In this document: positions 1-6,478 of the stretch, piece after piece
Layout of the letters: the number at the start of each line of letters is the position of its first letter
How positions within the stretch are numbered: the first letter of the stretch is position 1
Source of the DNA: an uncultured Clostridium sp.
GTDB taxonomy: Bacteria; Bacillota_A; Clostridia; Lachnospirales; Lachnospiraceae
Reading direction: 5' to 3'
NCBI GenBank assembly: GCA_900556965.1
Contig: USQV01000027.1
Coordinates: 1-8,309 of the forward strand
Length of the DNA: 8,309 nucleotides
The notes under the pieces: model-generated
Databases searched by the model: none
The model's input: only the letters and a program-made list of their open reading frames with translations
What the model was told of the DNA's origin: nothing
Translations under genes and position numbers: made by a program

Positions 1-921
1 ACCGATCACTCCATCCGCCGCCAGGACGAGGATACGGATCCGGCGGGAGGATTCCTGAAAGGGAATGCCGCAAAGATGCTCCGGGCCGGTATTGATTCCG
101 AACACATATCCAACCTGCTCCCATGCGTATCCGATCGCATCCATAAAATGGAATGTATCCGACACCTCTGTACCGCCGGTTCCTGCCGGCAGCAGGGTTC
201 CGATCATAATAAGACGGATCAGCTGGATAAGTGCCATGGTTCCCATGGCGATAAGAAACAGCGGCCAAAGCTTATCCCTTTTATGGCTTCTTTTTAAATG
301 GGGCTGTGCGGTCTTCCCCAGTATAAGCCCGAGAAGCAGGAGCGGGAACAGTGCCATATACCGCTCATGGATAAAGCTCACCGTAAAGTACAAAAAGTCT
401 GCCGCCAGATAATCCCCGGGGTTCCGACCGTTTATATAACGATACAGAAAATACAGCATTCCGACTGCCGCCCAAAGAGCCAGACTCTCCATCAGACCGT
501 AAAACTGACTGATCTGATAATAGCTCAGTCTGGAAAGGAGAAATGCCGCTGCAAGGGAGAAGCTCACCACGTACCTTCCTCTGCTGAGCTTTGCTGCGAT
601 CCGATACAGGCAGAAGGCAATAATGCTGTTTAAGATAATATTGAAGGGAACCATCAGGGCCACATGACCTCCGAGAAACAATAGCTCCAGCCATGCCGCA
701 AGATAGAATATAAAGCGGAACCGTGTTCCTCCTACCGGAAATACGAACTCCCGAAAACTCTGTTCACCGTAACAGGACCATAAATACAGGTCATCCATAT
801 ACAGTCCCTTTAGCTCCACGCCGCGATTAATAAAAAAGCCAAAACCTAAGAGCAATACAAAAACCAGAAGCTCTCCCTTCCGTTTTTCATATTCTGCCGT
901 TACTCGTTCTCGAAAATTCAT
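1..921 (-). CDS. Polytopic membrane protein, possible GT-C-like glycosyltransferase (3' end beyond window)
   Basis: The frame stays open from an ATG at 921 to the left edge, giving 307 residues with no stop, so the C-terminus is missing. The start is supported by an AAGGGG Shine-Dalgarno 7 nt upstream, which overlaps the TAA stop of the preceding gene; this suggests translational coupling. After a charged N-terminus there is a hydrophobic segment at about residues 18-34, then a loop carrying an acidic pair (YMDDLYLW, Asp43-Asp44). Further hydrophobic stretches lie at about 68-85, 88-108, 117-130, 145-162, 173-200 and 220-245, and an HER motif sits at 185-187. An acidic pair in the first extracytoplasmic loop, followed by many membrane spans, is the layout of GT-C glycosyltransferases that use lipid-linked sugars. 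I do not recognise the specific family. The neighbouring GT-C-like gene and GmhA homologue point to surface-glycan assembly, but this is inference. Confidence 0.8.
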   Translation of the reverse strand, partial: MNFRERVTAEYEKRKGELLVFVLLLGFGFFINRGVELKGLYMDDLYLWSCYGEQSFREFVFPVGGTRFRFIFYLAAWLELLFLGGHVALMVPFNIILNSIIAFCLYRIAAKLSRGRYVVSFSLAAAFLLSRLSYYQISQFYGLMESLALWAAVGMLYFLYRYINGRNPGDYLAADFLYFTVSFIHERYMALFPLLLLGLILGKTAQPHLKRSHKRDKLWPLFLIAMGTMALIQLIRLIMIGTLLPAGTGGTEVSDTFHFMDAIGYAWEQVGYVFGINTGPEHLCGIPFQESSRRIRILVLAADGVIG

Positions 922-932
922 GTTAATTCCCC

Positions 933-3206
933 TTACTGCTGTTCACCCGGCCAATATTTCCGGGTAAAGGTATCGAGCTCTCCCAAAGCTTTCGAAAGCT
1001 CAGGCTCTGTCACAAACTTTGCCAGCCCATTTCCGTTTTCATAATAGATATCCGTCAGATATCCCTTCCGGATCAATTCTGTAACATTTCTGAAGGCTTC
1101 CGTTCCGGGCTTTAAATACCCGCTGCCAAAATAGGCATAATCCGTCTGTGCATACTCCAGATAAGCCGCCAGCGCCTCTGGGCTTGCGGAAATCAGGAAG
1201 TTTCCTCCGCTTCCTTCGATATCCGTATAGCTCTGGGCATTGCACGGGAACAAAAGCATGCGCGGCTGTTCTCCGAATACGATGACCCGATTCCTGTCAT
1301 CTTCAGCCAGCAGCTCCCATATCCTTCCGTTTCCGCTCTGCTCCATCCTGATCTTTTCCTCTGCGCGGTGATCGTAATAGCCCATATGGAGCAGCTTCAC
1401 CGGTGACAGTCCGAGGGTCCCGCTCCAGTTGCTTACGGCCGTAATGGAAACATTAAATAAGGCCACCGGGATTAGAACCTTTATTACCGAATAGGCAAAC
1501 GGCCTAAAGGAGATCTTTGAGATCAGGATCGCTGCCAAAACAGCAGACAGCGTGTAAAGAAGGATAAAATAATTTCCATCCACCTGCCATAAAAGGTAGA
1601 GTGCAGCAAGGCTTACGGCACCATCAGCCAAAAACAGGCAGATCAGGCATAAGAGGGGTGCCTTATTTCTCTTTTTGATACCATCCATGCGTACAAACAG
1701 GGGGAGGCAGAACAGGACAAGAAAGATCAGCAGATAGGGGGTTCCCCATGCGATCCTCACATGTGCCATATCATCTCCCACCGGGGCCAGCAGCACTCCG
1801 TACAGACGCTTCAGCAGATGCTTGATCCCGCTTAAAGAAAGCAGGACTCCTCCGTTGTCGGGAAGCGTGTCCACACGGAAGGGATACCGTACCTCAAATC
1901 CCAGCCGCTCCCACACCGAGTAGAATACCGATGTCACCGGAAGTCCCGTCAGCCGCCACGTCCGCAGCCAAACAAGCCCCCACATGCACAGCATAGGAAT
2001 CCACGAGAGCAGAAAACGCTCCCGCAGACAGAGCTTAAATCGCTTTGTCACAAGGAAAAATACGAAGGCAGTCCCAGCCAGTATCGTAGAAAATACCAGC
2101 GCTGTCGGCTTTAATACCATCGTCATGAAAAACGCATTTCCTGCCGCTGCCAGAAGGAGCATTTTCTGCTTTTTTACATACAGAAGCAGGAAATATATCA
2201 TGAACAGCTGGAACATGGCTGTTGCCGAGTCGGTCTTAGCCGTGATCCCCATATTCATGATCCCCGGAATACTTGAAAGGATCGCCATACAGAGGATCCC
2301 GCATTCCCGTCTGGCGAACAGGCCCACGATCGCGTCTGCGGCGCACAGAATCCCAACTGTCATCCATAGCTGAAAGCTCAGGATAAAGCTGTAGGAGGGG
2401 AGTCCGGAGAGTGGAAACAGGAGGATCTCTAACCCCTTCGAGTAGGTATACACCACATTGATGCTGCCCATATTTTCATAGATCCCGCGGCCGTCGTTTA
2501 AAATATGCTCTGAGCGGAGTCCGTAATGGAGGGAATCGTAATCCGCGCAGATATTCATTCTTCCCGCCTGTAAAAGCAGCATGGAGATTATGAACGCAAG
2601 AAGGAGCGCCGCCGGAAGGGATGGCCCGCCCTCTTTGGCTGTCCACAGTACCCGGCTTCTTTCCCGCATCCTTTTACATTCTTCCCGGCCTGATACTGCC
2701 GGTAAAAAAGTGGCTGCCGTCAGAAGAAAGATCGCCGCCCTTGTATAGGGAATCCCGCCGATCCCAACAAGGGACATAAGGCAGAACAGTAAGATCACAC
2801 TGCCGCAGCCTAACGTCAGGTCTACCATACATGTACTTCTGTGGTATTCCGTAAATCTTTTCTTTCCGTCGATTACACGCCGTATGGCGGCTCCGCAGCG
2901 GATGAGAACGGCAACATAAAGCCCGGAAAGAAGGAGCGGAAGTAAGACCTGATGGAGCCATGCAAAAAACGACGCAGCAGTCACTGCCGCTATTGCCCTC
3001 GCTCGGTTATTTTTCGGGAGAAGGATGCAGAAAAATTCCAACACAAATAAAGCTGCAATCTCTAAAAGCAGCTTTATTGTCTCCGGTCTGCATAGCCGCA
3101 CACCGTCTATTCCCGTTACATAGATCTGGCCGATGCCGATCAGGATCGATGGCATCACCACCATAGCCAGAACGATCAGTGAGAACCATTCCCGCCTTCT
3201 TGTCAT
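933..3206 (-). CDS. Large GT-C-like membrane glycosyltransferase, 757 residues
   Basis: The ATG start lies 27 nt downstream of the isomerase stop, with a GGAAGGAAA purine stretch ahead of it. The protein is very hydrophobic, with about a dozen or more predicted membrane segments over residues 8-600. A soluble C-terminal part of about 150 residues (about 615-757) follows. A conserved-looking loop at 220-231 reads CADYDSLHYGLR (Asp222, Asp224), resembling the D-x-L-x-Y-H-L motif seen in bacterial ArnT/PMT-like GT-C enzymes. A later AKTD motif (323-326) at the start of a membrane helix also fits that fold. Such enzymes move sugars from polyprenyl phosphate carriers to acceptors outside the membrane. 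Donor and acceptor cannot be read from the sequence. Position in an operon with a sedoheptulose-7-phosphate isomerase suggests a heptose-containing or other cell-surface glycan. An alternative is a glycan polymerase or a membrane protein of unknown function; the GT-C call is moderately sure. Confidence 0.75.
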   Translation of the reverse strand: MTRRREWFSLIVLAMVVMPSILIGIGQIYVTGIDGVRLCRPETIKLLLEIAALFVLEFFCILLPKNNRARAIAAVTAASFFAWLHQVLLPLLLSGLYVAVLIRCGAAIRRVIDGKKRFTEYHRSTCMVDLTLGCGSVILLFCLMSLVGIGGIPYTRAAIFLLTAATFLPAVSGREECKRMRERSRVLWTAKEGGPSLPAALLLAFIISMLLLQAGRMNICADYDSLHYGLRSEHILNDGRGIYENMGSINVVYTYSKGLEILLFPLSGLPSYSFILSFQLWMTVGILCAADAIVGLFARRECGILCMAILSSIPGIMNMGITAKTDSATAMFQLFMIYFLLLYVKKQKMLLLAAAGNAFFMTMVLKPTALVFSTILAGTAFVFFLVTKRFKLCLRERFLLSWIPMLCMWGLVWLRTWRLTGLPVTSVFYSVWERLGFEVRYPFRVDTLPDNGGVLLSLSGIKHLLKRLYGVLLAPVGDDMAHVRIAWGTPYLLIFLVLFCLPLFVRMDGIKKRNKAPLLCLICLFLADGAVSLAALYLLWQVDGNYFILLYTLSAVLAAILISKISFRPFAYSVIKVLIPVALFNVSITAVSNWSGTLGLSPVKLLHMGYYDHRAEEKIRMEQSGNGRIWELLAEDDRNRVIVFGEQPRMLLFPCNAQSYTDIEGSGGNFLISASPEALAAYLEYAQTDYAYFGSGYLKPGTEAFRNVTELIRKGYLTDIYYENGNGLAKFVTEPELSKALGELDTFTRKYWPGEQQ

Positions 3207-3233
3207 ATCCGGGGTTTCCTTCCTATTGTAGTA

Positions 3234-3860
3234 CTACAGCTCATAGAAATGATCCTCCAGCATCAGACAGAGCGCATGGTAGATCGGAAGGTGAAGCTCT
3301 TGGATCTTATATGTCTCCTGCTCCGGCACCACGATCGCCACGTCTGCCAGCTTTGCCAGCTTTCCGCCGTCCCGTCCGGTCAGTCCGATGACCTTCATCC
3401 CCTTTGCCTTCGCCGTAACTGCTGCATACATCACATTTTCCGAATTTCCGGATGTGCTGATACCTAAAAAGACATCTCCTTCTTTGCCATACCCGTTTAC
3501 CTGCTGGGCATAAGAAAGCATGCCGTCCACATCATTTGCAAAGGCACTGGACAATGCGGCGTGGTTCGTCAGTGCGATCGCCGGAAGTCCCTGCTGAAGC
3601 TTTTCGGAAAGCTCACTTCCCCGGATCGGATCTGTATCGATCAGGGCACGCTTCAGCTCCTTGGGCAGAGGACGGCGTTTCACAAAGCCCTTCATCAGCT
3701 CTCCGACGATGTGCTCTGCATCCGCTGCACTCCCGCCGTTTCCGGCAATCAGAAGCTTTCCTCCGTTTTCGTAACAGGCTTCCAGAAGACTGTAGGCCTT
3801 ATTTACGTCATCCCGCACGATCCCCAGAACGGGATAACGCATAACCAGTTCGTTCAACAT
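3234..3860 (-). CDS. gmhA: D-sedoheptulose-7-phosphate isomerase (phosphoheptose isomerase), GmhA-like SIS protein
   Basis: This 208-residue single SIS-domain protein should convert sedoheptulose 7-phosphate to D-glycero-D-manno-heptose 7-phosphate in the cytoplasm, the first step towards nucleotide-activated heptose. The phosphosugar loop GNGGSAADAEH (40-50) and the Ser/Thr-rich STSGNSENV (135-143) are intact. Residues at the positions of the E. coli GmhA active site are all present: His50 and Glu54 (HxxxE) near the first loop, and Gln177 and His185 (Q plus 8) in KIQELHLPIYH. Relative to E. coli GmhA there is an extra charged stretch at about 58-88 before LPAIALT. The ATG is preceded by AGGAGG with a normal gap. 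A promoter lies just upstream, and two membrane glycosyltransferase-like genes follow in the same direction, so the heptose is probably destined for a surface glycan, as in Gram-positive S-layer or capsule pathways. DiaA-like SIS proteins are the main alternative, but the catalytic residues and context favour an isomerase. Confidence 0.87.
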   Translation of the reverse strand: MLNELVMRYPVLGIVRDDVNKAYSLLEACYENGGKLLIAGNGGSAADAEHIVGELMKGFVKRRPLPKELKRALIDTDPIRGSELSEKLQQGLPAIALTNHAALSSAFANDVDGMLSYAQQVNGYGKEGDVFLGISTSGNSENVMYAAVTAKAKGMKVIGLTGRDGGKLAKLADVAIVVPEQETYKIQELHLPIYHALCLMLEDHFYEL

Positions 3861-3867
3861 AGCTTAT

Positions 3868-3873
3868 TCCTCC
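3868..3873 (-). promoter_or_regulatory. Shine-Dalgarno of the gmhA-like gene
   Basis: AGGAGG on the minus strand lies 7 nt before the ATG at 3860. It confirms this start over downstream Met codons. Confidence 0.8.
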
Positions 3874-3884
3874 TGATGCCATCC

Positions 3885-3913
3885 ATTTTAACACATCCCC
3901 CGACGTCTTTCCA
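3885..3913 (-). promoter_or_regulatory. Sigma-A-type promoter of the glycan cassette (extended -10)
   Basis: On the minus strand a TGGAAA -35 (3908-3913, 4 of 6 to consensus) is separated by 17 nt from a TAAAAT -10 (3885-3890). The -10 carries a TGT immediately upstream, which makes it an extended -10. Initiation would fall near 3878, giving a short leader of about 18 nt before the isomerase ATG. Confidence 0.7.
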
Positions 3914-3959
3914 GTATTTTATGAGGCCGGGAAGCGTTGTGGGGTAAGTGCGCATCTTT

Positions 3960-3979
3960 GGCACGTTAGTGCCTTTTTT
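3960..3979 (+). terminator. Small plus-strand terminator-like hairpin
   Basis: GGCAC pairs with GTGCC around a GTTA loop, followed directly by six T on the plus strand. The stem is only 5 bp, and no plus-strand gene precedes it. It could stop antisense transcription arising within the glycan cassette. On the minus strand it has no T tail, so it does not serve the ribosomal operon. Confidence 0.45.
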
Positions 3980-4021
3980 ATGTAACAGGGAATTCTTCGG
4001 AATTTCCTGTTACATAAAAAA
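3974..4021. repeat. 48-bp near-perfect inverted repeat (22-bp arms, TTCG loop)
   Basis: Plus-strand positions 3974-3995 pair with 4000-4021 over 22 bp with a single G-T wobble. The four-base TTCG loop is closed by C and G, which is the very stable cUUCGg tetraloop on the plus strand. The arms begin with six T and end with six A. The outer T and A runs are shared with the flanking terminator hairpins on both sides. It could be a bidirectional termination or RNA-stability element, or a small palindromic repeat family member. The sequence alone does not decide. Confidence 0.85.
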
Positions 4022-4050
4022 TCCGCAGGATGGTTTCCCTTCCTGCGGAT
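4016..4050 (-). terminator. Intrinsic terminator of the rplJ-rplL operon
   Basis: On the minus strand ATCCGCAGGA pairs with TCCTGCGGAT (10 bp) around a 10-nt loop and is followed by six T. It lies 26 nt past the rplL stop codon. This is a textbook Rho-independent terminator, and it separates the ribosomal operon from the glycan cassette. Confidence 0.93.
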
Positions 4051-4076
4051 CAAAACATTCCAAGTATAAAAACAGA

Positions 4077-4448
4077 TTACTTAAGAGTGATCTTAGCGCC
4101 TTCAGCCTCAAGCTTTGTCTTGATGTCGTTAGCTTCTTCCTTGGAAGCGCCCTGCTTAAGAACCTTCGGAGCACCGTCTACAACGTCCTTAGCTTCCTTA
4201 AGACCAAGACCTGTTACTTCACGAACAACCTTGATAACTTTAACCTTGTTCGGGCCTACCTCTGTAAGCTCAACGTCGAACTCTGTCTTTTCTTCCTCAG
4301 CTGCTGCTGCCGGACCTGCTGCTACAACAACGCCTGCTGCTGCGGATACACCAAATTCTTCCTCACAAGCTTTTACTAACTCGTTTAACTCTAATACGGA
4401 TAATTCCTTGATAGCTTCGATAAATTCAGCTGTTGTTAACTTTGCCAT
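4077..4448 (-). CDS. rplL: 50S ribosomal protein L7/L12
   Basis: This 123-residue protein is full length for the family. The N-terminal dimerisation and L10-binding helices (about 1-35, [14 protein letters not shown]) are followed by an Ala-rich flexible hinge (about 36-52, [15 protein letters not shown]). The globular C-terminal domain contains the conserved [19 protein letters not shown] segment that contacts translation factors. Several copies bind L10 to form the ribosomal stalk that recruits EF-Tu, EF-G, IF2 and release factors. The ATG is set by a GGAGGT site 9 nt upstream. It is the last gene of its operon, followed by a strong terminator. The rplJ-rplL gap of 75 nt includes a small hairpin. 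Confidence 0.98.
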   Translation of the reverse strand: MAKLTTAEFIEAIKELSVLELNELVKACEEEFGVSAAAGVVVAAGPAAAAEEEKTEFDVELTEVGPNKVKVIKVVREVTGLGLKEAKDVVDGAPKVLKQGASKEEANDIKTKLEAEGAKITLK

Positions 4449-4501
4449 TATTATTTACCTCCATTAATTTTATATTTTCACGTTTATGCTTCAATATTTA
4501 T

Positions 4502-4516
4502 GCAGCGTTACGCTGC
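4502..4516 (-). other. Perfect hairpin just after the rplJ stop codon
   Basis: GCAGCG and CGCTGC form a 6-bp stem around a 3-nt loop, 7 nt after the rplJ stop in the rplJ-rplL gap. There is no T run on the minus strand, so it is not an intrinsic terminator. It could mark an RNA processing or stability point between L10 and the more abundant L12. On the plus strand four T follow it. Confidence 0.55.
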
Positions 4517-4523
4517 TTTTGGC

Positions 4524-5024
4524 TTATGCCTCTGCGGACTCGCCCTTCTTCTCTGCGATCTGGTTGAGAACGCGTGCGAAGTTGGTGATCGGAGACTGCA
4601 TGCTTCCGAGAAGTCTTCCAAGAAGGATCTCTCTGGACGGGATAGAAGCGATCACATTGATTGCCTTTGCATCATAGTATGTTCCTTCTACTACGCCGCC
4701 TTTTAATTCAAGCTTATCAGCCTTCTTAGCAAATTCAGCTAAGATTCTTGCCGGAGCTGTAGCATCTGTTTTGGAAACTGCAAGAGCAGTCGGTCCTTCC
4801 AGATTCGGCTCAAGAGCTTCAAAAGCTGTTCCCTTTGCTGCGAAGCGGATCATTGTGTTCTTATATACTTTATAAGTAACACCTGCTTCTCTTAACTGTT
4901 TACGAAGTGCAGTATCCTGCTCAACAGTTAATCCACGGTAGTCAACAACTACTGCGGAAGCAGCTCCGTCGAAAAGCTCAGCAATTTCAGTTACTACTGG
5001 CTGCTTTAATTCAACTTTTGCCAT
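4524..5024 (-). CDS. rplJ: 50S ribosomal protein L10
   Basis: At 166 residues this is the normal bacterial L10 length. The N-terminal rRNA-binding domain contains the characteristic VVVDYRGLTVEQDTALRKQLR stretch (about 25-45) and YKVYKNTMIRFA (about 51-62). Residues such as LELKGGVVEG (about 110-119) and the C-terminal helix, where L12 dimers dock, are also present. L10 anchors the L12 stalk to the L11-binding region of 23S rRNA. The ATG is preceded by AGGAGGT. The 256-nt gap ahead of the gene contains its own promoter and a leader RNA that should let the L10-L12 complex repress its own synthesis. Confidence 0.98.
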   Translation of the reverse strand: MAKVELKQPVVTEIAELFDGAASAVVVDYRGLTVEQDTALRKQLREAGVTYKVYKNTMIRFAAKGTAFEALEPNLEGPTALAVSKTDATAPARILAEFAKKADKLELKGGVVEGTYYDAKAINVIASIPSREILLGRLLGSMQSPITNFARVLNQIAEKKGESAEA

Positions 5025-5084
5025 GATTGGTTTACCTCCTGTTTTATTTTAGCATTGTAAAGCCGTCACAGCATCTATAACAAG

Positions 5085-5206
5085 GAAAACCTCTCCATCG
5101 CGAGGACAGAGAGGTTTACAAAATTCTGCTTGTGAGTTTTGTATGTTCCTCGGCAGGTGTTTTCAACTTACGCCTTACGGCACCTACTGTCTTCGGCATT
5201 CAATAC
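5085..5206 (-). ncRNA. L10 leader: autoregulatory 5' UTR of rplJ-rplL
   Basis: The transcript predicted from the promoter at 5213-5241 begins near 5206 and contains the motifs typical of Firmicute L10 leaders: CCGAAGACAG, then AGGTGCCGTAAGGCG, then CACCTGCCGAGG. AGGTG (5181-5185) pairs with CACCT (5155-5159) and encloses a GCC-GTAA-GGC hairpin with a GNRA loop. This is the region expected to bind the L10-L12 complex. Downstream, CGAGGAACA (5144-5152) can pair with TGTCCTCG (5101-5108) as an antiterminator. A terminator stem at 5088-5117 overlaps the second arm. In B. subtilis the L10-L12 complex promotes termination by this kind of switch; extending that to this leader is inference from the visible pairings. 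Confidence 0.88.
5088..5116 (-). terminator. Conditional terminator (attenuator) in the L10 leader
   Basis: On the minus strand AACCTCTC pairs with GAGAGGTT over a 13-nt loop (about one further A-T pair is possible). It is followed by TTTTCCTT, a short interrupted T run that fits a regulated rather than absolute terminator. The loop contains the UCCUCG that the antiterminator uses, so both structures cannot form together. Confidence 0.72.
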
Positions 5207-5212
5207 TCGAAT

Positions 5213-5241
5213 ACTTTAACATAATTTATCCGGATTGTCAA
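5213..5241 (-). promoter_or_regulatory. Sigma-A-type promoter of rplJ-rplL
   Basis: A perfect TTGACA -35 (5236-5241) and a TAAAGT -10 (5213-5218, 4 of 6) are separated by exactly 17 nt. The promoter begins about 40 nt after the rplA stop, so L10 and L12 can be made from their own start in addition to readthrough from rplA. I see no convincing terminator between rplA and this promoter. Confidence 0.87.
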
Positions 5242-5280
5242 TCACTTTCTCGGACTGATTTTAAACTCAGCGGAAGGAAA

Positions 5281-5976
5281 TTAGTTCATTAACTTCGCTA
5301 CGTTTAATTTTACGCCCGGGCCCATTGTGGAAGTAAGAGTTACGCTCTTTAAGTAAGCGCCCTTTACTGTGCTTGGTTTTGCCTTCATGATTGCATCCAT
5401 AAGCGTCTGGAAGTTGTCCGCTAACTGTTCTTCTGTGAAAGAAGCCTTACCTACTGGCACGTGGATAATGTTTGTCTTATCGAGTCTGTACTCAATCTTA
5501 CCAGCTTTGATCTCGTTGATAGCCTTTGTGATATCCATTGTAACTGTACCAGCCTTCGGGTTCGGCATTAAGCCCTTCGGTCCGAGTACACGTCCAAGAC
5601 GACCAACAACGCCCATCATATCCGGTGTAGCTACAACTACATCGAAATCTAACCAGCCTTCGTTCTGGATCTTCGGAATTAATTCCTCTGCTCCAACGTA
5701 ATCAGCACCTGCAGCCTGAGCCTCGTCAGCCTTCGGTCCCTTTGCGAAAACAAGGATTCTTACTGTCTTACCTGTTCCGTGCGGCAGAACAACAGCACCA
5801 CGGATCTGCTGGTCAGCATGACGGCCATCACAGCCTGTTCTTAAGTGAGCCTCGATAGTCTCATCGAATTTTGCAACAGCAGCTTTCTTTACTAAAGCGA
5901 TAGCGTCTGCTGTATCATAAAGAGTAGCGCGGTCGATAGCTTTAGCCGCTTCTACGTATCTTTTTCCTCTTTTCAT
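5281..5976 (-). CDS. rplA: 50S ribosomal protein L1
   Basis: This 231-residue protein matches the family length. Features include the N-terminal [11 protein letters not shown] segment, [18 protein letters not shown] (about 53-70) and the L1 signature [19 protein letters not shown] (about 125-143). L1 binds the mobile stalk of 23S rRNA (helices 76-78) and helps release deacylated tRNA from the E site. In many bacteria it also represses its own mRNA. The ATG follows AGGAGG by 9 nt. A motif that mimics the 23S binding site abuts this Shine-Dalgarno, so feedback by L1 on this gene is expected. The gap to rplK is 54 nt and has no promoter or terminator, so the two are probably co-transcribed. Confidence 0.98.
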   Translation of the reverse strand: MKRGKRYVEAAKAIDRATLYDTADAIALVKKAAVAKFDETIEAHLRTGCDGRHADQQIRGAVVLPHGTGKTVRILVFAKGPKADEAQAAGADYVGAEELIPKIQNEGWLDFDVVVATPDMMGVVGRLGRVLGPKGLMPNPKAGTVTMDITKAINEIKAGKIEYRLDKTNIIHVPVGKASFTEEQLADNFQTLMDAIMKAKPSTVKGAYLKSVTLTSTMGPGVKLNVAKLMN

Positions 5977-5991
5977 TTCAAAAAACCTCCT

Positions 5992-6020
5992 GTGGTATTG
6001 TCGGGAGTGCTCCCTCCCAC
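5992..6020 (-). promoter_or_regulatory. L1-binding RNA motif before rplA (23S rRNA mimic)
   Basis: On the minus strand the order is GTGG, GA, a GGGA-GCAC-TCCC hairpin, GACAATA, CCAC. The outer GTGG/CCAC helix and inner hairpin flank an asymmetric loop of GA opposite GACAATA. This closely follows the 23S rRNA L1 site, where GGUGG-GA-GG pairs across to CC-GACC...AAAUA-CCACC. The closing CCAC directly touches the AGGAGG of rplA, so bound L1 would cover the ribosome entry site. Confidence 0.85.
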
Positions 6021-6030
6021 GTATTTGTTA

Positions 6031-6456
6031 CTAATCCTCTACAATGATACCCATGGAACGAGCGGTTCCTGCGATCATGCTTGTTGCAGCCTCAATGCTT
6101 GCAGCGTTAAGATCCGGCATCTTTAATTCAGCGATCTTCTGAACCTCTGCTCTGGACAGAGTAGCTACCTTCGCCTTGTTCGGGGTTGCAGAACCGGATT
6201 TGATCTTAGCAGCCTTCTTTAATAATACAGCAGCCGGCGGTGTCTTTGTGATGAAGCTGAAGCTTCTGTCTGCATATACTGTGATAACAACCGGGATGAT
6301 CATATCTCCCTGGTCAGCAGTTCTTGCATTGAATTCCTTTGTGAACTGTACGATATTAACGCCATGCTGTCCAAGTGCCGGACCAACTGGCGGAGCTGGT
6401 GTAGCCTTTCCTGCCGGAATCTGTAATTTGATATATCCTGTTACTTTCTTTGCCAT
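6031..6456 (-). CDS. rplK: 50S ribosomal protein L11
   Basis: The 141-residue protein has the N-terminal domain [30 protein letters not shown] with its proline-rich linker region, the [10 protein letters not shown] stretch, and the C-terminal RNA-binding domain (about 72-141, [18 protein letters not shown] onward). L11 binds the GTPase-associated centre of 23S rRNA next to the L10-L12 stalk and is needed for RelA activation and thiopeptide sensitivity. I chose the ATG at 6456 because it begins the conserved [10 protein letters not shown] and is 7 nt after AGGAGGTG. The same frame is open to an upstream ATG at 6534, but those 26 codons run through the L1-binding motif and are not conserved protein. 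Confidence 0.98.
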   Translation of the reverse strand: MAKKVTGYIKLQIPAGKATPAPPVGPALGQHGVNIVQFTKEFNARTADQGDMIIPVVITVYADRSFSFITKTPPAAVLLKKAAKIKSGSATPNKAKVATLSRAEVQKIAELKMPDLNAASIEAATSMIAGTARSMGIIVED

Positions 6457-6463
6457 AATTAGG

Positions 6464-6471
6464 CACCTCCT
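6464..6471 (-). promoter_or_regulatory. Shine-Dalgarno that sets the rplK start
   Basis: AGGAGGTG on the minus strand is a near-perfect anti-16S match 7 nt before ATG 6456. It rules out the in-frame ATG at 6534 as the main start. Confidence 0.88.
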
Positions 6472-6478
6472 AAATAAT

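Noticed and set aside
1984..2373. Plus-strand open frame of 129 codons inside the large membrane gene
   Set aside because: Antisense to a well-supported membrane protein, with no ribosome binding site or recognisable domain.
4030..4467. Plus-strand open frame of 145 codons opposite rplL
   Set aside because: It is Ser/Thr/Ala-rich, arises from the antisense of strongly biased rplL codons, has no Shine-Dalgarno, and runs through the terminator stem.
5242..5280. Terminator after rplA
   Set aside because: Only a 4-bp CTGA/TCAG stem is visible and no T run follows, so readthrough into the rplJ leader is more likely.
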